NCBI RefSeq assembly: GCF_015354575.1 | Contig: NZ_JACAFQ010000034.1 | Location: 1 to 54,013 of the forward strand | DNA from: Pseudomonas sp. UFMG81 | GTDB lineage: Bacteria; Pseudomonadota; Gammaproteobacteria; Pseudomonadales; Pseudomonadaceae | DNA: 54,013 nucleotides | Direction of reading: 5' to 3' | In this document: positions 40,694-50,230 of the stretch, in pieces | Position numbering within the stretch: position 1 is the first letter of the stretch | How the letters are laid out: every line of letters starts with the position of its first letter | Program-made: the position numbers and the translations under genes | The notes under the pieces: model-generated | The model's input: only the letters and a program-made list of their open reading frames with translations | Databases searched by the model: none | Told to the model about the DNA's origin: nothing

Positions 40694-42331
40694 TCAGGCG
40701 ATCGCCGCGTCCACCAGTACCTGCGCTTCGGCCACCAGGCGCTTGAGGTGCGCCTCGTCGATGAAGCTTTCGGCGTAGATCTTGTAGATGTCCTCGGTGC
40801 CGGACGGCCGCGCGGCGAACCAGCCGTTGGCGGTCATCACCTTCAGGCCGCCGATGGCCTGGTTGTTGCCCGGGGCATGGCTGAGGATCTGCTCGATCGG
40901 CTCACCGGCCAGCTCGGTGGACTTGACCTGCTCCGGCGCCAGCTTGCTCAATGCCGCCTTCTGCCGCGCATCGGCCTTGGCCTCGACGCGGGTGGCGTAG
41001 GGCTTGCCCAGCTTGGCGGTAAGGTCGGCGTAGATCTGGCTCGGGTTGCGCCCGGTACGGGCGGTCATCTCGGCGGCCAGCAGCGCTGGGATCAGGCCGT
41101 CCTTGTCGGTGGCCCAGACAGAGCCATCCTTGCGCAGGAACGAGGCGCCGGCGCTTTCTTCGCCGCCAAAGCCCAGCGAGCCGTCGAACAGGCCCTGGGC
41201 GAAGAACTTGAAGCCCACCGGCACTTCGTACAACTCACGGCCAAGACCTTGGGTGACGCGGTCGATCAGGCCGCTGGACACCACGGTCTTGCCCACCGCC
41301 GCATCGCTGCGCCATTGCGGGCGGTTGCGGTACAGGTAGTCGATGGCCACAGCCAGATAGTTGTTCGGTTGCAGCAGGCCGTCGGCGGTGACGATGCCAT
41401 GGCGGTCATGGTCCGGGTCGCAGGCGAAGGCCACGTCGAAGCGCTCGCGCAGGCCGATCAGGCCCTGCATTGCGTAGGGCGAGGATGGGTCCATGCGGAT
41501 CTGCCCGTCCCAGTCGACGCACATGAAGCGGAAGGTCGGGTCGACCTCGGTGTTCACCACTTCCAGGTTCAGTTGGTAGCGCTCGGCGATGGCCGACCAG
41601 TAGCGCACCCCGGCGCCGCCCAGCGGGTCGACGCCCAGGCGCAGCTTGGCCGCACGGATCACGTCGAAGTCGATGACGTTTTCCAAGTCAGCGACGTAGT
41701 TGCTGACATAGTCATGGCGGTGGGTGGTCGGGGCTGCCAGCGCCTGCTGGTAGTCCATGCGCTTGACCCCGGCCAGGTTGGCCGCCAGCAGCTCGTTGGC
41801 CTTGGCCTCGATCCACTTGGTCACGTCGCTGTCGGCGGGGCCGCCGTTGGGTGGGTTGTACTTGAAACCACCGCTTTGTGGCGGGTTGTGTGAGGGGGTG
41901 ATGACGATACCGTCGGCCAGTTGCTGCTGGCGGCCACGGTTGTGGCAGAGGATGGCGTGGGACACCGCTGGTGTAGGGGTGTATTCGTCATCTTTGCTCA
42001 GCATCACCTGCACGCCGTTGGCGGCCAGCACTTCCAGGGCACTGGCGGCGGCCGGGGCGGACAGCGCGTGGGTGTCGGCACCGATGAACAGCGGGCCGTC
42101 GATGCCCTTCTCCTGGCGGTACAGGCAGATGGCCTGGGTGATCGCCAGCACGTGGTACTCGTTGAAGCTCAGGTCGAACGAGCTGCCGCGGTGGCCCGAG
42201 GTGCCGAAGGCCACGCGCTGGGCCGACACGGCGGCGTCGGGGCGGCCGGTGTAGTAGGCGGTCAACAGGCGGGGGATATCGACCAGCACGCTGGCCGGAG
42301 CCGGCTTGCCTGCCAAAGGACTGAGCGTCAT
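40694..42331 (-). CDS. pgm: Phosphoglucomutase (alpha-D-glucose-phosphate-specific)
   Basis: A 545-residue phosphohexomutase. The phosphoserine loop is VITPSHNPPQSGG, the metal-binding loop is DPDHDRHG, the sugar loop is GFGGEESAG and the phosphate loop is ARPSGTEDIYKIY. It interconverts glucose 1-phosphate and glucose 6-phosphate, supplying UDP-glucose, glycogen/trehalose and envelope polysaccharides. The ATG at 42331 begins MTLSPLAGKPA; the longer frame to 42472 has no family support. It is alone in its unit. Confidence 0.96.
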   Translation of the reverse strand: MTLSPLAGKPAPASVLVDIPRLLTAYYTGRPDAAVSAQRVAFGTSGHRGSSFDLSFNEYHVLAITQAICLYRQEKGIDGPLFIGADTHALSAPAAASALEVLAANGVQVMLSKDDEYTPTPAVSHAILCHNRGRQQQLADGIVITPSHNPPQSGGFKYNPPNGGPADSDVTKWIEAKANELLAANLAGVKRMDYQQALAAPTTHRHDYVSNYVADLENVIDFDVIRAAKLRLGVDPLGGAGVRYWSAIAERYQLNLEVVNTEVDPTFRFMCVDWDGQIRMDPSSPYAMQGLIGLRERFDVAFACDPDHDRHGIVTADGLLQPNNYLAVAIDYLYRNRPQWRSDAAVGKTVVSSGLIDRVTQGLGRELYEVPVGFKFFAQGLFDGSLGFGGEESAGASFLRKDGSVWATDKDGLIPALLAAEMTARTGRNPSQIYADLTAKLGKPYATRVEAKADARQKAALSKLAPEQVKSTELAGEPIEQILSHAPGNNQAIGGLKVMTANGWFAARPSGTEDIYKIYAESFIDEAHLKRLVAEAQVLVDAAIA

Positions 42332-42410
42332 GCAGAACCTCGAATGCAACGAATGTTGGGGTTGGAACGCGCAGTGTACTGGGAGTTTCACGGCCAGGCG
42401 ATGGGCATGT

Positions 42411-44666
42411 TCAGGCGCATTGCCACCAGCTGGGGAACATCTGCCGCACCCGGGGTTCGGTGAAACGCTCATCGATCAGGTACAGCACGCCACGGTCCTG
42501 GTCGCCGCGGATCACCCGGCCTGCGGCCTGGATCACCTTGCGCACGCCCGGGTAGAGATAGGCGTAGTCGAAACCGGCGCCGAACTGCCGGCCCAGGCGT
42601 TGCTTGAACTGTTCGTTGACCGGGTTGACCTGGGGCAGGCCCAGGGTGGCGACGAACGCACCGATCAGCCTTGTGCCCGGCAGGTCGACGCCCTCGCCGA
42701 AGGCGCCGCCGAGTACGGCAAAGCCGACCCCCTGCCCGTCTGCTACAAAGCGCGCCAGGAAAGCTTCGCGCCCGGCCTCGTCCATGCCCGGCGCCTGGCG
42801 CCATTGAGGCAGTTCGGGGTGGCGCTCGGCCAACAGCTGCGCCACTTGCTCGAGGTATTCGAAGCTGCTGAAGAACGCCAGGTAGTTGCCAGGCCGATCG
42901 ACATACTGCGTGGCGATCAGCTCGACGATCGGTGCCAGCGAGGCCTGCCGCTGCTGGTAACGGGTGGACACCTGGCTGACGATGCGCACGTCCAGCTGCT
43001 CAGCGCGAAACGGTGCAGCCACCTCCAGCCAGGCGGTGTCGGCCGGCATGCCCAGCAAGTCGCTGTAGAAGTGCCGGGGGTTGAGCGTGGCGGAAAACAG
43101 CGTGACGCTGCGCGCCGCGCTGATCCGTGGCCCAAGCAAGCGCGCCGGCACCACGTTGCGCAGGCACAGGGTGGCCAGGCGCCGCCCGCGCGCGGCGTTG
43201 CGCTGGCTGATATCGAACAGGAAATGTTCGTCGAACAGGTCGGCGATGCGACTGAACTGCAACGCCTGGTAGAAGAACTCCAGCACCTTGGGTTCAATGT
43301 CGGCGGGTGCCTGATTCATCCGCTCCTGGATCAGCCCGATGCACTGTTGCAGCGCGCGCAGGAACGCTTCGGGCAACTGCTCGCTGGCCTGGTACGGCGC
43401 CACTTGGGCCTTGTACAGCGCATTCCACTGGCGGTTGAGGCGGTCCAGCGCGCTGACCAGCCCGGCCGGTTTGCTCTGGCGCAGCGCCTGCAACTGGCCT
43501 TGGTCGAGGCTGGCGCTGTACATCTGTCGGCCGCGCTCGACCAGGTTGTGTGCCTCGTCCACCAGCACGGCCGTGCGCCATTGGTTGGCCTGGGCCAGGC
43601 CAAACAGCAAGGCGTGGGCATCGAAGTAGTAGTTGTAGTCGGCCACCAGCAGGTCGACCCAGCGCGCCATTTCCTGGCCGAGGTAGTACGGGCACACCTG
43701 GTGCGCCAGGGCCACCTCGCGCAGGCTGGCGCGGTCGAGCAATGGCAGGGCCGCCGCCGCTTCACGGGCTGCGGGCAGGCGGTCGTAGAAGCCCTTGGCC
43801 AGCGGGCAGGACTCGCCGTGGCAGGCGTTTTCGGGGTATTCGCAGGCCTTGTCCCGAGCGATCAGCTCCAGCGCACGCAGGGCCGGTTGGCTGCCGTCGC
43901 GGGTGAGCTGGCGCAAGGCATCCAGGGCCAGGGCTCGCCCGGGGGTCTTGGCGGTGAGGAAGTAGAGTTTGTCCAGCTGCTGCGGCACCACGGCCTTGAG
44001 CAGCGGGAACAAGGTGCCGAGGGTCTTGCCGATGCCGGTGCTGGCCTGGGCCATCAGGCAACGGCCGGTGCTCACCGCCTTGTACAGGGTTTCGGCCAAC
44101 TGGCGCTGCCCTTGTCGAAACGCGGGGTATGGGAAAGCCAGCGCTTGCAAGCCGAGGTCGCGCTCGGCCAGGCGCTGCGCTTGAGCCCTGGCCCACGCCA
44201 GGAAGCGTTGGCATTGAGTTTCAAAGAATTCTTGTAACGCAGTGGCACTGTGCTGCTCGCTGATGACGGTCTGGCTGTCGCTGTCGATGTCCAGGTAGAC
44301 CAGCGCTACTTCGATGTCCGCGAGCTGGCGGGCCTGGCACAGCAGCCAGGCATAGACCTTGGCCTGGGCCCAGTGCAACTGGCGGTGGTTGTCGGGCTGG
44401 CGGGCCAGATCGCCCCGGTGGGTCTTGATCTCTTCCAGGCGGTTGTGCGCCGGGTCATAGCCGTCGGCGCGCCCGCGCACGCGTAATCCCTGATATTCCC
44501 CTTCCAGCGCCACCTCGGCCTCGTAGCCGGCAGCGCGCCGCGTCACCACCCGGCGATGACCGGCGATACCCTCCTGGGCCGTCGGTGACGGCGTGAAACG
44601 CAGGTCGAGGTCGCCCACCTTGGCGCTGAACTCGCACAGCGCGCGCACGGCCACCGTGTAGCTCAT
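42411..44666 (-). CDS. RecB/Cas4-like nuclease fused to XPD/DinG-like iron-sulfur helicase
   Basis: A 751-residue protein. The N-terminal ~170 residues carry a PD-(D/E)xK-type pattern: GRADGYDPAHNRLEEIKTH with the downstream QAKVYAWLL helix. Next comes an SF2 helicase of the XPD/DinG group: Walker A ASTGIGKT and DEAH box VLVDEAHNL. An iron-sulfur cysteine set sits in ACEYPENACHGESC plus VCPYYLG. Motif VI is QAAGRVIRGDQDRG. It overlaps the upstream FAN1 gene by 4 bases (ATGA). The two are probably partners in interstrand crosslink or branched-DNA processing, paralleling FAN1 and XPD/FANCJ relatives in eukaryotes. Confidence 0.9.
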   Translation of the reverse strand: MSYTVAVRALCEFSAKVGDLDLRFTPSPTAQEGIAGHRRVVTRRAAGYEAEVALEGEYQGLRVRGRADGYDPAHNRLEEIKTHRGDLARQPDNHRQLHWAQAKVYAWLLCQARQLADIEVALVYLDIDSDSQTVISEQHSATALQEFFETQCQRFLAWARAQAQRLAERDLGLQALAFPYPAFRQGQRQLAETLYKAVSTGRCLMAQASTGIGKTLGTLFPLLKAVVPQQLDKLYFLTAKTPGRALALDALRQLTRDGSQPALRALELIARDKACEYPENACHGESCPLAKGFYDRLPAAREAAAALPLLDRASLREVALAHQVCPYYLGQEMARWVDLLVADYNYYFDAHALLFGLAQANQWRTAVLVDEAHNLVERGRQMYSASLDQGQLQALRQSKPAGLVSALDRLNRQWNALYKAQVAPYQASEQLPEAFLRALQQCIGLIQERMNQAPADIEPKVLEFFYQALQFSRIADLFDEHFLFDISQRNAARGRRLATLCLRNVVPARLLGPRISAARSVTLFSATLNPRHFYSDLLGMPADTAWLEVAAPFRAEQLDVRIVSQVSTRYQQRQASLAPIVELIATQYVDRPGNYLAFFSSFEYLEQVAQLLAERHPELPQWRQAPGMDEAGREAFLARFVADGQGVGFAVLGGAFGEGVDLPGTRLIGAFVATLGLPQVNPVNEQFKQRLGRQFGAGFDYAYLYPGVRKVIQAAGRVIRGDQDRGVLYLIDERFTEPRVRQMFPSWWQCA

Positions 44667-46312
44667 GGCTCGGCCTGCCAGCGCACATGGCAGACCACCA
44701 CCGGCAGCCCGTGCTCATGACAGAACGCCAGCCAGCGCAGCTGGTTGTCCTGCAGGCGATCGCCCGGCCCCTTGACCTCGACCATGCGGTAGCGCCCCTC
44801 CTGCGGCCAGAACTGGATCAGGTCGGGCATGCCGGCGCGGTTGTTGCGAATATCCTGCAACAGGCGCACGAAACAGGCCTTCAGGTGTGCGGCCGGCAGG
44901 CACGCCAGGGCCTGGTCCAGCAGCACTTGGTCGAGCATCTGCCAGAACACGAACGGCGATTGCAGGCCTTGCTTGGCGGCATAGCAATCACGGATCGCCT
45001 GAGGGTGACTACCGTCATCGAGCCGTCCCAGGCAGCGTTCGAATTGCACCGCGCGACGCTGCTGGAAGTCGTCCTCGTGCAAGTCCTGGGGGCCTACCTG
45101 GAACGGGTGGAAAAACGCCCCCGGCAGCGGGACGAAGATCGCCTCCCAGCAAAGCAGACCGAACAGGCTGTTGAATAAAGTGTTCTCGACGTAGTGGGCA
45201 ACCCCACCGTCCTGCTCCAGATACCGGCGCACCGCCTCCTCCACCCCGAGCACTGCCAGCTCCGCCGGCAATTCCAGCTCGATCACTTGCACCGCGTCAC
45301 TGCGGCGGCGCGGTCGTGGCGGACCTCCGAGCTTGCGCGCCAGGCGTGGCAACATGCGCTCCAGGGCCTGGCGCTCGAGAGGGTTGGCCGGCGCCCCGGC
45401 CATTTCCGTAGCCAGTGCGTGTGCCAACTGCCATTGTTCGCTGCGTTCGTACACCCGCACCTGGCGAATGCGTGCTTCGGGGTGGCTGCTGCCGGCATAC
45501 ACCTGCAAGGCCAAGTCCCAGTCACCCAGGCGTTCACAGTGCTGCCCAAGACTGAACAGCAAGCGGGCACGCCGCCGGGCCAACCACGGGTTGTCACTGC
45601 CCAGCCCGTCAAGCGTGGCCAGCAGCGCGGCGGGTGCCTCGCCCTGCTCCAGCCGTTCGCCGCACTGGTGCAGGGCCATCGCCAGCGCCACGTCACTGCG
45701 CTGGCGCAAGGCCCGTGAATCATCGGCAAAGGCCACCTGCTCGTAGCGCAGCACCCCCAGGTCGGCGAGGACGAACTCCGACCAATCCTGGTACAGGTTG
45801 CCGAAGAACAACAGACGCAAGCGGTCGCAAAGCGGCTGCAAACGCCAGTGGACGATACGTGCGGGAAAATCAGGGAACCATGCCTCCAGCGGGCGTGGAG
45901 CAAGCTCCAAAGCCTGCAACTGCGCCAGCAGCTCGCCCTTGCCCGCCTTGGGCCGGCTGAGTTGTCCGGCAAAACAGCGCAACGCCTCTTCCTTGCGCAG
46001 CAGCGCCCATAGCTGCTCCAGCGTCAGTGGCGCCTGGGCATCGACCCAGCCCAACTCCAGCAAGGGTGCCAGGGCGGTATCGGTATCGCCGATCTCGTGG
46101 TAATCGAGCTTGTCGCTGCGAAACCACTCGCCCTTGCGCATGACCATGCGCACCAGCAAGGCCTGGGCAGGCGCTGGCAGGCGGGTGAAGGCACGGATGA
46201 AGCCATGCTCGCTGTCATCGAGCAGGTCGGCATAGCGTTGTTCGACCCAGTTCAGTACCTGGCGAAAGTTGTGCAGGTAGTAGAAAGGGTCATCGACGGA
46301 GTGAGCAATCAC
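44663..46312 (-). CDS. FAN1-like structure-specific nuclease (VRR-NUC domain)
   Basis: A 549-residue homologue of bacterial FAN1, at the expected length. The N-terminal DNA-binding part begins near DDPFYYLHNFRQVLNWVEQRY. A helical, TPR-like region follows. The C-terminal VRR-NUC nuclease has Asp497 (GMPDLIQFW) and Glu512-x-Lys514 (RMVEVKGPGD). These enzymes cut 5' flaps and unhook DNA crosslinks. The start appears to be GTG at 46312, since no in-frame ATG precedes the conserved sequence and no clear ribosome binding site is seen. Its stop overlaps the helicase start. Confidence 0.93.
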   Translation of the reverse strand: MIAHSVDDPFYYLHNFRQVLNWVEQRYADLLDDSEHGFIRAFTRLPAPAQALLVRMVMRKGEWFRSDKLDYHEIGDTDTALAPLLELGWVDAQAPLTLEQLWALLRKEEALRCFAGQLSRPKAGKGELLAQLQALELAPRPLEAWFPDFPARIVHWRLQPLCDRLRLLFFGNLYQDWSEFVLADLGVLRYEQVAFADDSRALRQRSDVALAMALHQCGERLEQGEAPAALLATLDGLGSDNPWLARRRARLLFSLGQHCERLGDWDLALQVYAGSSHPEARIRQVRVYERSEQWQLAHALATEMAGAPANPLERQALERMLPRLARKLGGPPRPRRRSDAVQVIELELPAELAVLGVEEAVRRYLEQDGGVAHYVENTLFNSLFGLLCWEAIFVPLPGAFFHPFQVGPQDLHEDDFQQRRAVQFERCLGRLDDGSHPQAIRDCYAAKQGLQSPFVFWQMLDQVLLDQALACLPAAHLKACFVRLLQDIRNNRAGMPDLIQFWPQEGRYRMVEVKGPGDRLQDNQLRWLAFCHEHGLPVVVCHVRWQAEP

Positions 46313-46672
46313 GGTGCGGGACGGGCGTAGGAAATGAGCACTGGTTATACATACAGAGGCTGGTACTCAGCAAGTGCCGTGGGTCGCATCAAGGGTCAGT
46401 GGGAAAATGCAGGTAGCCATGCATGAGGGGATGCTTTCGACCCGTCGTTACCGCTGAAAGAGAACGGGTTTCACAAGCGCGCCGCGCACGCTGTGGGTGC
46501 GGGTTCACCCGCGAAGCAAACGCCGCGGTGAATGGCACCGGCTGCTCCGGTGTTCGCGGGTAAACCCGCTCCCACAAAGATTACTGTTCGACTCAACGGC
46601 AGCCATGGGCCGCAAGCGCTCGCTAAGGGCCGATAGCGGCCGCTCGTCAGAGCGGCCCAAAGCCGATGCACC
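46313..46672. other. Gene-free region with inverted-repeat element
   Basis: These 360 bases hold the left copy of the long flanking repeat (46447-46630) and an A+T-richer start (46320-46380) that may carry the FAN1 promoter on the minus strand. No gene is seen here. Confidence 0.6.
46447..46630 (-). repeat. Long REP-containing repeat, left copy flanking the GIY-YIG gene
   Basis: This ~180-bp segment includes ACCGCTGAAAGAGAACGGGTTT, a GTGGGTGCGGGTTCACCCGC palindrome, GGTGAATGGCACCGGCTG and CGGGTAAACCCGCTCCCACA. It then continues with CTCAACGGCAGCCATGGG. The same order of blocks appears in reverse orientation at 48335-48522, with scattered differences. Confidence 0.85.
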
Positions 46673-48031
46673 TTAGCTTTGCACAGCTATGCGCTCTGAT
46701 TGCTGAATAGCTGGCTTTGGAAATGCCATGCGAAGGCTTTCACGGTACTGCTCTGCCGGCGCCTCATGGGTGACTTCGACAACAGCATCATAATTTTCCC
46801 GGATGATTCTCTCGATCTCAGCAATGTCAGCACGGAAGAATTCTTTGCGTCCATTGACCTTGTTGAGCCGGCCTGATGCAAAGTGGTCGTGCAACTTTGC
46901 TTCCAACGCGGGTGCATTATTAGAGAAAACCATGGCATGCACATCGAACCAGAATGGCACCGAGGCGTCACCCAGTTCGTCTACTCGATCCATAGGTTCC
47001 AAGCGGCGTGTCATGCCTATCTTGTAAACACCTTCACCGAATGCCCCAAGGTTAGAAATCACATACACATATCCGGCTTTGGCATTCTGCTCGCGATAAT
47101 CTATGAGCTTTTCTTCGCTCTCTAACTCGGCTCGACCAGCTTCAATTTCGGCTAGTTTTACCAGTAGCGCTGAGCGCTCTTCATCAGTTTGTACTTGTTC
47201 AAGGCGAGTCTGAAGGTCGCGCATAGCAGTCGTAAAGTGCTTCCTCTCCTTGGCAATTTTCTCCCGCGCCGAGCGAATTTCCTGCTCCAGCTTTTGCTGC
47301 TCGCGAAGCTCTTCGCGGGCACGCTTTGCCTCTTCCTTTTCTTCTTGTTTCTTGATCTGGAACTCATGGGCAAGGTGAAGCTCGTCGAGCTTAAGATCGA
47401 GGTAAATACCAGAGATCTCTACACTCATGATCTTGCCGAGCCGATTGCAGGCTTCGAACGATTTAAGGATTCGTTTCTCCCCAAGCTCAACGTTGTCGAA
47501 TTTTACGTTAGCTACACAAGCATCCGCTTCGTTGTTAAAGGAGCGAATCACCAGTTTGATCATGTCGTTCACAAGCTTGCGACCTTGCGCCTGGCTGTTG
47601 TTCACCGTCCAGTGCATATTGCCGGTTGCGGCCTGTGCATTCTTGACCATGACCTTCTGCCGATCGCGAACATTATCCAAGCGAGCCTTGTACTCTTGGC
47701 TACTGGTCAGCTTGAACCTCGGTTCGTAGAGCGCAAAACTCTCCAGGAGCAATGTCTCCTCCCAAACAAGTATCTGCTCTTGCAGATCAATGGAACGCTG
47801 CGCGAGCGCAGCCAGCTCCCGTTCTGAGCGTTGAGTTTCTTCGCGAACAGCCGCCAGTCTCACTTTTTCTTGCTCAACAAGTTTCTGAATCTCTACTACG
47901 TCCATGGCACCGATTTGCGTAATGAGCGCCTGTGACTGAGAATACTGGGTTTGAAGCTCCAGGAGCTGGGCTTCCAGAGCCTCCGCACGCTGCCGGTGTG
48001 CCGGGCCTTTCCAATAATCACTAAAAGACAT
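46673..48031 (-). CDS. Coiled-coil DUF4041 protein with GIY-YIG (T5orf172) nuclease domain
   Basis: A 452-residue protein. There is an N-terminal coiled coil (about 12-85) and a middle DUF4041-like region (about 90-220). A second charged coiled coil (KKQEEKEEAKRAREELREQ onwards, about 228-315) follows. The C-terminal GIY-YIG domain has AGYVYVISNLGAFGEGVYKIGMTRR and ends in a helical region with KEFFRADIAEIERII. The family occurs in phages and bacterial accessory loci. Codon use is visibly more A+T-rich than the neighbours, and the gene is flanked by inverted repeats, so it looks acquired. A phage-defence or DNA-cutting role is plausible but unproven. AGGAAGGA precedes the ATG. Confidence 0.88.
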   Translation of the reverse strand: MSFSDYWKGPAHRQRAEALEAQLLELQTQYSQSQALITQIGAMDVVEIQKLVEQEKVRLAAVREETQRSERELAALAQRSIDLQEQILVWEETLLLESFALYEPRFKLTSSQEYKARLDNVRDRQKVMVKNAQAATGNMHWTVNNSQAQGRKLVNDMIKLVIRSFNNEADACVANVKFDNVELGEKRILKSFEACNRLGKIMSVEISGIYLDLKLDELHLAHEFQIKKQEEKEEAKRAREELREQQKLEQEIRSAREKIAKERKHFTTAMRDLQTRLEQVQTDEERSALLVKLAEIEAGRAELESEEKLIDYREQNAKAGYVYVISNLGAFGEGVYKIGMTRRLEPMDRVDELGDASVPFWFDVHAMVFSNNAPALEAKLHDHFASGRLNKVNGRKEFFRADIAEIERIIRENYDAVVEVTHEAPAEQYRESLRMAFPKPAIQQSERIAVQS

Positions 48032-48549
48032 GGATTCCTTCCTCGCATTGAGTCGAATTGCGTAGACCAGAAAAGCACGAGGCAGCTGTCGTAACGCTCT
48101 TTAAAGCACCGCAGTGCGAAGCTCAAAAGGAACAAGTTCATCGCACTTCCTCCCTGGTGCGATCGAGCCTAACCTGACTGAGATCACAAAGCCATCATTA
48201 GACCGCAAGGGTGAAGGGAGCCTGTGTGAGGATTATGCTGCGCATCTGGAACTGGTGCCTTGTATGTCCCAACTCATCCTCCGAGGGCGCGCTACACGAA
48301 TGGCAGCTTTGGGTCGAAAGCAGTCATTCACGATGGACTGCTTACGACCCACCGTTGCCGTTGAGCCGAACTTGTGGGAGCGGGTTTACCCGCAAACACC
48401 GGCGCAGCCGGTGCCATTCACCACGGCGCCTGCTTCGCGGCGGTTCGGCGTCCCGATAAACCCGCTCCCACAGAGTGCTCGGCGCGCCCTTTGAACCCGT
48501 TATCTCTCAGCGGCAAAGCCTGGCACACCGCACCAGGCCCCCGCTCACC
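48032..48549. other. Gene-free region between GIY-YIG gene and GMC oxidoreductase
   Basis: About 520 bases without a gene. The first 300 are A+T-richer and probably belong to the acquired segment, including the promoter of the GIY-YIG gene. The rest holds the right flanking repeat (48335-48522) and the GACTGC/GGGTCG-type palindrome at about 48311-48351. Confidence 0.6.
48335..48522 (+). repeat. Long REP-containing repeat, right copy flanking the GIY-YIG gene
   Basis: The inverted counterpart of 46447-46630. It shows TGTGGGAGCGGGTTTACCCG, CAGCCGGTGCCATTCACC, AAACCCGCTCCCACAGAG, then AACCCGTTATCTCTCAGCGG. The two copies differ at scattered positions, so they are not a recent exact duplication. 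Confidence 0.85.
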
Positions 48550-50133
48550 TCACGCCCCCATCAACCACTGCGCCGCACGCTCGGCGATCATGATCGACGC
48601 GGCATTGGTGTTGCCCCCGACCAGCGTCGGCATGATCGACGCATCGACCACCCGCAGCCCTTCCATACCCTGCACGCGCAACTGGCTGTCGACCACTGCG
48701 GCTTCGTCGTTGCCCATCTTGCAGGTGCCGACCGGGTGGTAGATGGTGTCGGTGCGCTGGCGCAGCACCTCGATCAGTTCCTCGTCGCCGTACAGCCCGT
48801 GGCTGTAAATGTCGCGCATGGCATAGCGGGCCATCGGCGCCTGCTCGAGAATGTCCCGGGTCATGCGGTAGCCCTTGAGCAAGGTGCGTACGTCATCGTC
48901 GTGGCTGAGCAGCTTCGGGTCGATGCGCGGCGCGGCGTGCGGGTCAGCCGAGTGCAACCCCACCGTGCCGATGCTCTTGGGCCGCAACACGCACACATGG
49001 CAGCTGTAGCCATGGCCCCAGTGCAGGCGGCGGTTGTGGTTGTCGACCAGGCTGATCACCGAGTGCAGCTGGATGTCCGGGCGCGACAGGCCGGGGTCGG
49101 TCTTGAGGAAAGCCCCGGCCTCCCCGCAGTTGCTGGCGAAGACACCGGTCTTTTTCCGGGTGTATTCGACGAACGCCTGGGTCATCTTCACCCCACCGGT
49201 CACCGAGAAACCGGGCAGCGAGGTGTCCTGGCTGCGATAGCAGAGCACCACGTCGGGGTGATCCTGCAGGTTCTGGCCGACCCCCGGCAGTTCGTGCTGC
49301 ACGGCGATGCCGTGGGGCTTGAGCTCAGCCTCGGCACCGATGCCGGAGAGCATCAGCAACTGCGGGCTGCCGAAGGCTCCGGCACTGACCAGCACCTCGC
49401 GGCGCGCCTTGAGCGCTTCGCGCTTGCCCTTGATGCGCACCTGCACCCCCACTGCCCGCTTGCCCTGCAACAGGATGCGTTCGGCCTGGGCATTGGTGAA
49501 CACCACCAGGTTGCTGCGCTGCTCGCGCACCGGTTTGAGGAAGGCGGTGGCGGTACTCCAGCGACGGCCTTCGCGGATGGTCACGTCGTACGGGCCAACG
49601 CCTTCCTGGTCGGCGCCATTGAAATCGGGGTTGTAAGGGTGCCCGGCCAACTGCGCGGCCTTGATGAAGGCTTGGCTGGCCGGGTGCGAAGGGGCGCGGC
49701 CGACGTACAGCTCGCCGTCGCCACCGTGATGTGCGCTGGCACCGCCGTGGTACATCTCGCTCTTGCGGAAGAACGGCAGCACGTCGGCATGGGACCAGCC
49801 GGGGTTGCCCAGGGCGGCCCAGTCGTCGAAGTCGCTCTGATGCCCGCGGATATAGATCATGCCGTTGATCGAGCTGCTGCCACCCAGGGTCTTGCCTCGC
49901 GGCTGGTAACCCAGGCGCCCGCCCAAGCCTGGTTGCGGCACGGTCTTGAACGCCCAGTTGACATGCCGGGTGGGCAGGATCGCGGCCACGCCGATGGGCG
50001 CATGGATCAGCGGCGAACGATCAGCGCCGCCTGCCTCGAGCAGGCACACGCGCACCGACGGGTCGGCACTCAGGCGGTTGGCCAGTACGCAACCGGCACT
50101 GCCGGCGCCGACAATGATGTAGTCGAATTCCAT
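48550..50133 (-). CDS. GMC-family FAD-dependent alcohol/choline dehydrogenase
   Basis: A 527-residue glucose-methanol-choline oxidoreductase. The FAD dinucleotide motif is DYIIVGAGSAGCVLANRL (residues 4-21) and the GMC signature is GKTLGGSSSINGMIYIRGH. The active-site His is in YHPVGTCKMG near the C-terminus with the partner Asn in GGNTNAAS. The family oxidises primary alcohols, as do AlkJ and BetA. There is no betaine aldehyde dehydrogenase nearby, so choline is not indicated. It diverges from an AraC regulator (97-bp gap), its likely controller. Confidence 0.92.
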   Translation of the reverse strand: MEFDYIIVGAGSAGCVLANRLSADPSVRVCLLEAGGADRSPLIHAPIGVAAILPTRHVNWAFKTVPQPGLGGRLGYQPRGKTLGGSSSINGMIYIRGHQSDFDDWAALGNPGWSHADVLPFFRKSEMYHGGASAHHGGDGELYVGRAPSHPASQAFIKAAQLAGHPYNPDFNGADQEGVGPYDVTIREGRRWSTATAFLKPVREQRSNLVVFTNAQAERILLQGKRAVGVQVRIKGKREALKARREVLVSAGAFGSPQLLMLSGIGAEAELKPHGIAVQHELPGVGQNLQDHPDVVLCYRSQDTSLPGFSVTGGVKMTQAFVEYTRKKTGVFASNCGEAGAFLKTDPGLSRPDIQLHSVISLVDNHNRRLHWGHGYSCHVCVLRPKSIGTVGLHSADPHAAPRIDPKLLSHDDDVRTLLKGYRMTRDILEQAPMARYAMRDIYSHGLYGDEELIEVLRQRTDTIYHPVGTCKMGNDEAAVVDSQLRVQGMEGLRVVDASIMPTLVGGNTNAASIMIAERAAQWLMGA

Positions 50134-50230
50134 TTTTATTGTTCTCGGAGGGTGGAAGGTACTGGCATTGTTGGCCGCACGGGTGCAAATTTATTGATCC
50201 TTGCCGACTATTTTTTGACTTTCGACGACC

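Noticed and set aside
42306..44237. 643-codon plus-strand frame opposite the XPD-like helicase
   Set aside because: Shadow of a gene with complete helicase motifs on the minus strand.
46313..48549. Composite transposon around the GIY-YIG gene
   Set aside because: No transposase and no target-site duplication could be found by eye; the flanking repeats are REP-type and diverged from each other.
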